Positions 1-6,325 of a stretch of DNA of 10,445 nucleotides are shown piece by piece (positions within the stretch are counted from its first letter, which is position 1; the number at the start of each line of letters is the position of its first letter). The position numbers and the translations under genes were made by a program. The notes beneath the pieces are model-generated. The model ran no database searches. It was not told the origin of the DNA and worked only from the letters and a program-made list of their open reading frames with translations. Origin of the DNA: Bacteroidota bacterium (GTDB lineage Bacteria > Bacteroidota > Bacteroidia > Chitinophagales > Chitinophagaceae); the NCBI GenBank assembly GCA_025361325.1, contig JANYAL010000070.1, forward strand, positions 1 to 10,445, read 5' to 3'.

Positions 1-269
1 CTTAAAAATAAAAAGAACCTGAAATGTACGATAAAATGGAATATAAGAACCAACAATGCCGGTAGCGTAAACTGGATCTGTACTATTTCAAATCCCGTCA
101 TTTCAACATGCTGTAAAAATTCAGGAGATTAATAATAGTAAGGAAATATTTTAATCTTGCTTTATTTACTTAAACCCTGCATTTATAAGTTGCTTAGGTT
201 CACCTGCCAGCTTATAATTCATAGGGAATATGAAAGGCCGGTAGAAAAATTCAATGTAAAAAAATAGTG
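1..269. other. Left-edge region with no convincing gene
   Basis: This AT-rich stretch downstream of the tRNA has no gene I can support. Frame 1 on plus is open from the window edge to a TAA at 130-132 (43 codons), so it could be the tail of a gene starting outside. On minus, an ATG at 101-99 opens a frame that runs off the left edge and encodes a hydrophobic stretch rich in Phe, Leu and Ile. The two overlap on opposite strands, so at most one is real, and AT-rich non-coding DNA gives such frames by chance. No TAnnTTTG element precedes the minus frame. Confidence 0.4.
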
Positions 270-343
<74 letters not shown>

Positions 344-351
344 TGAAGATG

Positions 352-359
352 CAAATATA
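352..359 (-). promoter_or_regulatory. -7 promoter element of tRNA-Arg
   Basis: On minus the sequence is TATATTTG, an exact match to the Bacteroidota -7 consensus TAnnTTTG, ending 8 nt before the mature tRNA 5' end. No clear TTG -33 element lies about 20 nt upstream. Position and match make it the likely tRNA promoter. Confidence 0.6.
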
Positions 360-463
360 ACTTAATTCATCTTTTTTTCGTTTTGGTCATTTCGTTTAAT
401 TTTATGTACTTCAATTTGATGAATATGAAATTCTGATCAGGACCGGGTGCTTTCTGAAACCAT

Positions 464-484
464 TGGATGGATCTATATCATCCA
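464..484. promoter_or_regulatory. Inverted repeat in the leader before the MATE gene
   Basis: TGGATG (464-469) is the inverse complement of CATCCA (479-484). An alternative pairing extends inwards as GAT/ATC with a bulged G. It lies about 65 nt upstream of the MATE start, in a 204-bp gap where no TAnnTTTG element is seen. It could be a repressor operator or a weak mRNA hairpin, but an arm of this length can also arise by chance. Confidence 0.2.
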
Positions 485-547
485 CCGGTCTTTCCATTAT
501 TGAGCGGCACGTTGCGTAATGTTTTTTCATTTCTTAATTTCTGAATC

Positions 548-1960
548 ATGAACCGATCTTTACATACTAACGAACGTAAATCCGTATTCGCCTTATTGCG
601 GCAGGCAGTTCGCGGAGATATCAAGGATTTTACCAGTGGAGGCATCGACAGGGCCATCTTTCTGCTGGCTGTGCCCATGGTATTGGAAATGGTGCTGGAG
701 TCGTTGTTTGCCGTTGTGGATATCTATTTTGTGAACCAGGTAGGTCCGGCAGCTTCCACCACAGTGATCCTGACGGAAGCTTCCCTCACCATCCTGTATT
801 CGGTGGCCTGGGGCCTGGCCCTGGGCGTTACCGCACTGGTGGCCAGGCGGGCAGGTGAGAAGGATTTCAGTGCAGCTTCGGACATTGCAGCACAAGCCGT
901 AACCCTGGCCGTTGGTTTGTCAATTCTCATCAGTATCGCCGGGTTCATTTTTCCAAAAGAGATACTCGGATTCATGGGCGCTTCGCGGGAAGTGGTGGAA
1001 GGGAATTTCCAGTTCACCCGTATCATGCTTACCGGCAACCTGGTGATTATGCTGCTTTTTGTGAACAATGCAGTTTTCAGGGGGGCAGGCGATGCCTCCA
1101 TTGCCATGAAGGCCCTGTTTATCGCCAATGCGATCAATATCGTCCTGGACCCATTGCTGATCAAAGGTATCGGACCTTTTCCCCGCCTGGGTGTAAACGG
1201 TGCTGCTGTAGCCACCACGATCGGGAGGGCCTGCGGAGTGATCTACCAGTTATACCATTTGTTCAAAGGAAGGGACCTCATCAAACTGACACTGGCAAAA
1301 TTCCGGTTCAACCTTTCATTGATCCGGCACATCATACATACCTCTGCAGGGGGGATGTTCCAGTTCATCATTGGGAGTTGCAGCTGGATATTTCTGGCCC
1401 GTATCATTGCTGCATCCGGACAAGCTGCCACTTCCGGTTACGGAACGGCTATCCGGATATGTATCTTCACCATTCTGCCTGGCTGGGGGCTGGCCAATGC
1501 AGCCGCCACCCTGGTAGGGCAGAACCTGGGTGCCGGGCAACCGGAAAGAGCTGAAAGGTCGGTTTGGCGCACTGCTTTCCTGGCCCTTTGTTTTTTTGCC
1601 CTGGTATCACTTGTCTTTTTCTTCTTCGGAGAACAACTTATGGTTTTTTTCATCCAGGACAGGGAGGCAGTTGCCACCGGTACTTTATGCCTGCACATTC
1701 TTGCACTGGGATACGTATTTTTTGCCTATGGCATGGTCATCAGCCAGGCATTTAACGGGGCAGGGGATACCCGAACACCCACCTTGATAAATCTTATTGT
1801 ATATTGGTTGATCCAGATTCCGCTTGCCTATTTTTTGTCGCGGTACCTGCACCCGGCACCTTTGGGGGTTTATATAGCCATCGGGATTGCGGAATCGCTG
1901 CAGGCTGTTATCTCCATAATACTTTTTAAAAAAGGTCGCTGGAAGCTTGTAAAAGTGTAA
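548..1960 (+). CDS. MATE-family multidrug/cation antiporter
   Basis: This is a 470-residue inner-membrane transporter of the MATE (multidrug and toxic compound extrusion) family. Members expel drugs or organic cations in exchange for Na+ or H+. The length and the alternation of about 12 hydrophobic segments fit. The first segment, after a charged N-terminus of about 33 residues, carries Glu47, Glu51 and Asp58, acidic residues of the sort involved in cation coupling. The two halves show the internal repeat of the family: FRGAGDA at 177-183 and FNGAGDT at 402-408 occupy equivalent places. The C-terminus is basic (KKGRWKLVKV), as expected for a cytoplasmic tail. The start at 548 has no Shine-Dalgarno sequence, which is usual in Bacteroidota. 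The gene appears monocistronic: the tRNA upstream is divergent and OmpA downstream has its own promoter. Substrate and coupling ion cannot be told from sequence. Confidence 0.93.
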   Translation: MNRSLHTNERKSVFALLRQAVRGDIKDFTSGGIDRAIFLLAVPMVLEMVLESLFAVVDIYFVNQVGPAASTTVILTEASLTILYSVAWGLALGVTALVARRAGEKDFSAASDIAAQAVTLAVGLSILISIAGFIFPKEILGFMGASREVVEGNFQFTRIMLTGNLVIMLLFVNNAVFRGAGDASIAMKALFIANAINIVLDPLLIKGIGPFPRLGVNGAAVATTIGRACGVIYQLYHLFKGRDLIKLTLAKFRFNLSLIRHIIHTSAGGMFQFIIGSCSWIFLARIIAASGQAATSGYGTAIRICIFTILPGWGLANAAATLVGQNLGAGQPERAERSVWRTAFLALCFFALVSLVFFFFGEQLMVFFIQDREAVATGTLCLHILALGYVFFAYGMVISQAFNGAGDTRTPTLINLIVYWLIQIPLAYFLSRYLHPAPLGVYIAIGIAESLQAVISIILFKKGRWKLVKV

Positions 1961-2000
1961 AAATCATTACTTTTGAACGATTAATAAAATTGACAGCAAA

Positions 2001-2033
2001 TTTTGCCTTTCTATTATTTTAACATTATATTTG
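2001..2033 (+). promoter_or_regulatory. Promoter of the OmpA gene (-33/-7, Bacteroidota type)
   Basis: TTTTG at 2001-2005 and TATATTTG at 2026-2033 are separated by 20 nt, matching the -33 and -7 elements of the Bacteroidota primary sigma factor. Transcription should start near 2040, giving an AT-rich leader of about 33 nt before the ATG at 2073. It is the best promoter in the window, in keeping with a highly expressed outer-membrane protein. Confidence 0.72.
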
Positions 2034-2072
2034 CATAATCAGAACTAAAAAATTTTAATCAAATTAAAGTTT

Positions 2073-3419
2073 ATGAAACAAAAACTAACGCTTATTCTGG
2101 CGATAACGCTTTTAGCCACAGGTGTGTTTGCACAAAAAATGACTAACTGGATGAATGCCGGGGGCAAAAAGGGTGAGCTTCTTGGACTGCACTTCAACCT
2201 GGCTGATTTTAATGGCCCATCAGGCATCAAGGATCCTATTACAGGGAAAGTGTACAACACCATTTCCAAAATGGATAAAGGTGTATCTGTTTCCTATTGG
2301 AAGGGGCTGACCAACAAGATCGACTTTTCAGTGAAACTGAATGCCATGCTTAAGGATTACCGGGCAGTTTATTATAATATTCCCGCTAACAATACAGAAG
2401 TTGGTCTGGAACTGGAACCTACTATCAATATCCGCCCTTATGGAGATGATGCACTGCTTGCTCCATTCCTGACTGCAGGAGTAGGGGGTGGTTTTTATAC
2501 CAGCCATTGGGGTGCTTATATACCTGTAGGGGTAGGTATACAGGCTAATATCCAAAAGACAACCTATATATTCGTACAGGCACAATATAAGTTTACACTT
2601 ACCAACAAGACCCTGGGCGACAACCTCTTCTATTCTTTAGGTGTTGCTGAGAATATAGGACGTGAGAAAGTAATTCCACCACCACCACCACCGCCACCAC
2701 CACCAGTAGTATATGATCGTGATCATGACGGTGTACCTGATTCTTTGGATAGGTGTCCTGATACGCCGGGTCTGGCATCCTTGAAAGGTTGTCCCGACAG
2801 AGATGGAGACGGCATTGCCGATATCGACGACAAATGTCCTGATGTTCCGGGTCTGGCCCGTTACCAGGGTTGCCCGATCCCAGACAGGGATAAGGATGGT
2901 ATCAATGACGAAGTGGACAAATGTCCGGATGTGTTTGGTTATGCCCGTTACCAGGGTTGCCCGATACCGGATACTGATGGCGATGGTGTGAATGATGAAG
3001 AAGATAAATGTATCAATGAACCTGGTCCTGCCTCCAACTTTGGTTGCCCAGTGATCAGCGAAGAGATCGTTAGCAAGATCAACCTTGCCGCTAAGAATGT
3101 ATTCTTTGCTACGGGTAGTTTCAAACTGTTGTCCAAGTCATTCAAACAACTGGATATTGTAGTAAAGATTTTGAATGACAATCCTACTTATAAACTGAAT
3201 ATTGATGGGCACACAGACTACACCGGAACGCATGATAAGAACCAGATACTCTCCGATAACAGGGCTGCTGCCGTGAAAGCCTATATCGTAAGCAAAGGCA
3301 TCAATGAAAGCCGCCTTACTTCAACTGGATACGGACAAGACAAGCCTATCGCAGACAATAAAACAGTTGCTGGCCGTGCACTGAACAGAAGGGTAGAAAT
3401 GAAAGCCCACAATTATTAA
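2073..3419 (+). CDS. OmpA-family outer-membrane protein with TSP3 repeats
   Basis: This 448-residue protein has a signal peptide (1-20, cleavage after VFA before Gln21). Residues 21-200 form an N-terminal region with alternating beta-strands, probably a small outer-membrane barrel. Ten consecutive prolines (202-211) form a rigid linker. Four thrombospondin type-3 repeats (215-326) follow, each with a DxDxDGxxD-like calcium-binding acidic loop and a Cys pair 12 residues apart (228/240, 255/267, 284/296, 313/325). The C-terminal OmpA domain (about 340-445) should bind peptidoglycan. It keeps Asp382 in DGHTD and Arg397 in LSDNRA, equivalent to the diaminopimelate-binding Asp and Arg of characterised OmpA domains, and the GRALNRRVE signature. 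The likely role is to tether the outer membrane to the cell wall. It has its own promoter and terminator. The start is fixed by the signal peptide. Confidence 0.95.
   Translation: MKQKLTLILAITLLATGVFAQKMTNWMNAGGKKGELLGLHFNLADFNGPSGIKDPITGKVYNTISKMDKGVSVSYWKGLTNKIDFSVKLNAMLKDYRAVYYNIPANNTEVGLELEPTINIRPYGDDALLAPFLTAGVGGGFYTSHWGAYIPVGVGIQANIQKTTYIFVQAQYKFTLTNKTLGDNLFYSLGVAENIGREKVIPPPPPPPPPPVVYDRDHDGVPDSLDRCPDTPGLASLKGCPDRDGDGIADIDDKCPDVPGLARYQGCPIPDRDKDGINDEVDKCPDVFGYARYQGCPIPDTDGDGVNDEEDKCINEPGPASNFGCPVISEEIVSKINLAAKNVFFATGSFKLLSKSFKQLDIVVKILNDNPTYKLNIDGHTDYTGTHDKNQILSDNRAAAVKAYIVSKGINESRLTSTGYGQDKPIADNKTVAGRALNRRVEMKAHNY
2676..2705 (+). repeat. (CCA)10 trinucleotide tract encoding a proline linker
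   Basis: Ten Pro codons stand in a row, nine CCA and one CCG (the sixth). They link the OmpA N-terminal region to the TSP3 repeats. As a triplet repeat it can change length by slippage without breaking the reading frame. Confidence 0.9.
2856..2878 (+). repeat. 23-nt direct repeat, copy 1 (TSP3 unit 2)
   Basis: This 23-nt segment, encoding ARYQGCP and flanking bases, recurs exactly at 2943-2965, 87 nt (29 codons) downstream and in frame. Identity down to synonymous positions points to a recent duplication or gene conversion between neighbouring TSP3 units. Confidence 0.85.
2943..2965 (+). repeat. 23-nt direct repeat, copy 2 (TSP3 unit 3)
   Basis: This is the second exact copy of the segment at 2856-2878, in the same frame. 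The bases around it have diverged, so the identical part is limited to the ARYQGCP core and its edges. Confidence 0.85.
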
Positions 3420-3441
3420 TTTCTAGCTGTATAGAATATTT

Positions 3442-3472
3442 AAAAGCCTCCCGGTTATACCGGGAGGCTTTT
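3442..3472. terminator. Bidirectional rho-independent terminator
   Basis: A perfect 14-bp stem joins 3442-3455 to 3459-3472 around a TAT loop. The GC-rich core is GCCTCCCGGT/ACCGGGAGGC, flanked by AAAA on the left and TTTT on the right, so it reads as a hairpin plus U-tract on both strands. It lies 22 nt past the OmpA stop and 41 nt past the ABC-F stop, serving both convergent genes. Confidence 0.92.
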
Positions 3473-3513
3473 GATTTAATGGTGATTAATCAGGCGGGCC
3501 TGTAAAGTTGCGC

Positions 3514-5496
3514 TTATATTTTATCTTCCAGTTCCATCAGTTTCTCAAAGACCTTCTCATATTCGGTATTGGCCTTTATTATATCTGTAAGTGTTTCCTG
3601 GTACGAATTCTCTGTTTCTGGGAATTTGGTCCTGTCATTATATATTTCAGGTGAAGCCAGTGCTGCCTCCAGAGAGTCTTTGCGGACATTAAGCTGCGCG
3701 ATCTTTTCCTCCAGTTGTTGAAAGCGGTGTTTTTGTTTCTGCAATTCTTTTTTTTGTTCTTTGTCCAGTGATACCCGGTTGTCTTTTTGAGATGACTTCA
3801 GATTCGGTTTGGATTGAACCTTTGTATCAGGACCATTCTTTCCTGTATGGAGTTCTTTCAACTGGTTCAATTCCTTTTTTTCTTTGGCAGCAACAGCTTC
3901 GCGCCTGGTTTTCCAGTCTTCCCATTCGGTATAAGTTCCTTTGAATTCCCTGATCTTGTGATCTTCAATTTCCCATATCTTATTGGCGATCCTGCTTATG
4001 AAATACCGGTCATGGCTTACCATTACTATACTCCCCTCATATTTATTCAGGGCCTCTATCAGCAGATCAACAGAATGAATATCGAGATGATTGGTCGGTT
4101 CATCCAGTAACAGGAAATTGGCCTTACTCACGATGGTCTTGGCCAGGGCAACCCTTGCTTTTTCACCTCCGCTCAGTACTTTTATCTTCTTCTCCACGTC
4201 ATCTCCGCTGAACAGAAAACACCCAAGCAGGCTTCGAAGTTCCAGGTCGGTCTTGCCGCTCCTGCTCTCTTTCATCTCATCGAGCACGGTATTGTTGATG
4301 TTCAGGGCTTCCAACTGGTGCTGGGCATAGAAAGATTCTTCCACGTTGTGGCCCCAGATCCTGTCGCCCTGGAAGGTCTCCGTTCCTGCAATGATCCTGA
4401 GCAGGGTAGATTTACCTTTTCCATTGGCACCGATCAGTGCTATCTTATCACCGCGGTCTATTTCTGCCCCGGTGTTCTCGACGATCCTGATATCACCGAA
4501 ACTTTTGGAAACATGCTTTAACGTACAGAGGATCCGCCCGGGTTGTTTGTCAACTGAAAAATTGATCCGCATATTCGGGCGTTCCAGTTCAACATCTTCG
4601 ATCCTGTCCAGCCTGTCGAGCCGTTTTACGATACTTTGAGCTGCAGCGGCTTTACTGGCCTTGGCTTTGAATCGCTCCACAAACCTTTCCTGCTGCCGTA
4701 TGTAATCCTGCTGGTTTTCATAGGCCTTTTTCTGGATGTCGATACGCTGCGCTTTTTCCGTTTCATAGAAAGAGTAATTACCCGTGTAAAAATGCAGTTG
4801 CTGCTGGTACAGTTCCACGACCTTTGTAACCATGCGGTCCAGGAAGTACCGGTCATGGCTTACAATGACCACCGCACCCGGATAATGTTGCAGGTATTTT
4901 TCGAGCCATTCTATACTGGGCAGGTCAAGGTGATTGGTTGGCTCATCCAGCAACAGTACATCGGGATGCATGAGTATCATTTTGGCAAGCAATACCCGCA
5001 TTCTCCACCCTCCGCTGAATTGTTTATAGGGTTTTAGCAGGTCGGCATTGGCAAATCCCAGTCCCTGCAGGATTTCTTCGGTTTTGTGGTGGATATTGTA
5101 ACCACCAATCACTTCCATTTCATGCAGGCAGTCGGCATATTCATGCGCCAGGTGCTCATCGCCGGTGCGTTCCAGTTCTTTGCCGATGCGTTCAATCTGT
5201 TTTTCCAACTCCTTCACCCTTTCAAATGCACCCATGGCAACATCCAGTATGGAATCTTCTGTGTCGAAACTAAGCAGGTCCTGGTGCAGGAATCCGATGG
5301 TGGTCTCCCGTCCCTTTTCCACAGTTCCCCTGTTGGGTGTAAATTGACCAGTTAGCACCTTCAATAAAGTTGATTTGCCTGTGCCGTTGTAGCCGATCAG
5401 TCCAATACGTTCATTGGGCTGAATATGCCAGGTGGCTTCTTCCACAATGGTTCTTGCCCCGAATTCGAATGTTACATTTTGAAGGCCCAATAACAT
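3514..5496 (-). CDS. ABC-F family ATPase, YheS-like ribosome-associated factor
   Basis: This 660-residue cytosolic protein has two ABC ATPase domains and no membrane segments, which defines the ABC-F class that acts at the ribosomal E site. Domain 1 has Walker A GYNGTGKST (35-43), Gln72, signature FSGGW (160-164), Walker B with Asp184-Glu185 and His214. A charged linker of about 235-310 contains the RFKAKASKAAAAQS region. Domain 2 has Walker A GANGKGKST (356-364), signature LSGGE (441-445) and Walker B with Asp465-Glu466. The tail (about 530-660) is rich in Lys, Gln and Glu and predicted to be coiled-coil. FSGGWRMR, YTGNYS and the linker resemble E. coli YheS more than EttA or Uup, from memory of those sequences. 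All catalytic residues are intact. The role is probably to relieve particular stalled translation states; antibiotic resistance is possible but not indicated. The start is supported by the ABC domain beginning at residue 2. Confidence 0.94.
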   Translation of the reverse strand: MLLGLQNVTFEFGARTIVEEATWHIQPNERIGLIGYNGTGKSTLLKVLTGQFTPNRGTVEKGRETTIGFLHQDLLSFDTEDSILDVAMGAFERVKELEKQIERIGKELERTGDEHLAHEYADCLHEMEVIGGYNIHHKTEEILQGLGFANADLLKPYKQFSGGWRMRVLLAKMILMHPDVLLLDEPTNHLDLPSIEWLEKYLQHYPGAVVIVSHDRYFLDRMVTKVVELYQQQLHFYTGNYSFYETEKAQRIDIQKKAYENQQDYIRQQERFVERFKAKASKAAAAQSIVKRLDRLDRIEDVELERPNMRINFSVDKQPGRILCTLKHVSKSFGDIRIVENTGAEIDRGDKIALIGANGKGKSTLLRIIAGTETFQGDRIWGHNVEESFYAQHQLEALNINNTVLDEMKESRSGKTDLELRSLLGCFLFSGDDVEKKIKVLSGGEKARVALAKTIVSKANFLLLDEPTNHLDIHSVDLLIEALNKYEGSIVMVSHDRYFISRIANKIWEIEDHKIREFKGTYTEWEDWKTRREAVAAKEKKELNQLKELHTGKNGPDTKVQSKPNLKSSQKDNRVSLDKEQKKELQKQKHRFQQLEEKIAQLNVRKDSLEAALASPEIYNDRTKFPETENSYQETLTDIIKANTEYEKVFEKLMELEDKI

Positions 5497-5529
5497 AAAA
5501 AAAGTACTTTACATTTCACTGATTGGCCG

Positions 5530-5537
5530 CAAAAATA
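5530..5537 (-). promoter_or_regulatory. -7 promoter element of the ABC-F gene
   Basis: The minus strand reads TATTTTTG, matching TAnnTTTG, 33 nt upstream of the ABC-F ATG. No good -33 element is visible at the expected distance. It lies in the 149-bp gap shared with the divergent DUF3347 gene. Confidence 0.5.
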
Positions 5538-5621
5538 ACGATAATACCTCCTTTATCTGTATTTACTGTTAATGATTCAAAAATTATTAACACCCGGGGC
5601 CCTTTTTTAGTAAGGGTAAGT

Positions 5622-5629
5622 TAGCTTTG
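5622..5629 (+). promoter_or_regulatory. -7 promoter element of the DUF3347-receptor operon
   Basis: TAGCTTTG matches the TAnnTTTG consensus and ends 16 nt before the ATG at 5646, so the leader would be very short. The -33 position lacks a TTTG and has only a nearby T-run (5603-5608). A small inverted repeat, CCCTT (5600-5604) with AAGGG (5612-5616), lies just upstream between the two promoter regions. Confidence 0.52.
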
Positions 5630-5645
5630 CCAAAAAATTTCTGGT

Positions 5646-6272
5646 ATGAAAAAAGTATTGCTTTTCCTGTTGCTGCTGGTCTTGGGGATAGTTGTTTTTT
5701 ACTGGTACCGCTTCAGTCATTCGGGCGGAGGGATCAGCGGTCCGAAGCAGCCACCCATTGTGTTAAAAAGGCATTCCCCCGCGTTCAATAAAAGCGTCAG
5801 CAACCTGATGAATGCCTATTTTGATATGAAGAATGCTTTTGTGGAAGCCGACAGCAACGGGGCAAGAACGAGTTGCCAGCTATTCATCCGTTTGCTAGAC
5901 AGTTTACCGTTACAGGAACTGAAAAAAGATACAGCCACCATACTGGCAACAGTGAATGCAAATGTTGCTGATATTAGATTGAATGCTGAATCCCTGGTTA
6001 AACAGAACATCCTGACTGAGATGCGTAAAGATTTCAGCATGATCTCAGAGATCATGTATCCTTCTTTTTTCAGGGCAATCAATTACGAAGGGGAGAAGAT
6101 GTACTGGCAAAACTGCCCGATGGCTTTTGGTGAAGGCAAGGAGGCTAACTGGATCAGTAATTCGGATGAGATCATGAATCCATACCTGGGGAAGCATCAC
6201 CCCGAATACAAGGCTACCATGCTACATTGCGGGGAAACCAAAGACACGATTAAGCCCCAGGTGCTGCCTTAA
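5646..6272 (+). CDS. Membrane-anchored DUF3347-domain protein
   Basis: This 208-residue protein begins KK and a hydrophobic segment (4-21) with no clear signal-peptidase site and no lipobox Cys, so it is probably a single-pass inner-membrane protein with its bulk in the periplasm. Residues about 47-145 look mostly helical. The C-terminal part carries the features I associate with DUF3347: CPM at 157-159, Trp169, NPY at 178-180 and MLHCG at 192-196. DUF3347 is often found as a separate exported protein or at the end of CusB-like membrane-fusion proteins of Bacteroidota, which suggests metal binding. Cys157, Met159, Met192 and Cys195, with nearby His184, His185 and His194, are possible soft-metal ligands; this is inference. 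It is followed after 53 nt by the TonB-dependent receptor, probably in one transcript. Cys77 lies outside the conserved part. Confidence 0.78.
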   Translation: MKKVLLFLLLLVLGIVVFYWYRFSHSGGGISGPKQPPIVLKRHSPAFNKSVSNLMNAYFDMKNAFVEADSNGARTSCQLFIRLLDSLPLQELKKDTATILATVNANVADIRLNAESLVKQNILTEMRKDFSMISEIMYPSFFRAINYEGEKMYWQNCPMAFGEGKEANWISNSDEIMNPYLGKHHPEYKATMLHCGETKDTIKPQVLP

Positions 6273-6325
6273 GGCTCCTTATAAAATATTAACCCCCCTG
6301 AACCCAACATAAGAGAATACGAATC

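Noticed and set aside
1..132. Open frame from the left edge to TAA at 130-132 on plus
   Set aside because: 43 codons without recognisable motifs in AT-rich DNA, overlapped by an equally open minus-strand frame; not enough to call a gene end.
166..222. 18-codon ORF on minus just past the tRNA, in a frame with no stop back into the tRNA
   Set aside because: It could be taken for a relic of an element inserted at the tRNA 3' end, but there is no integrase, no repeat of the tRNA 3' end in the window, no ribosome-binding site and no promoter. It is too short to support.
724..1218. 164-codon open frame on minus, antisense to the MATE gene
   Set aside because: The plus-strand MATE frame has family motifs throughout; the antisense product has none.
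1961..2072. Search for a terminator after the MATE gene
   Set aside because: Only a 4-bp AATC/GATT pairing is present; no hairpin with U-tract can be supported.
2676..2965. Short tandem units considered as a possible CRISPR-like or mobile repeat array
   Set aside because: The repeats are in-frame protein-coding units of OmpA (proline linker and TSP3), not spacer-separated non-coding repeats.
2803..2991. 62-codon alternative-frame ORF inside the TSP3 repeats
   Set aside because: The repetitive TSP3 DNA keeps another frame open; its product is simply a repeat of the shifted units.
5600..5616. CCCTT/AAGGG inverted repeat before the DUF3347 gene considered as a metal-regulator operator
   Set aside because: Only five base pairs, within a T-rich promoter region, and no resemblance to a specific metal-regulator box that I can name.
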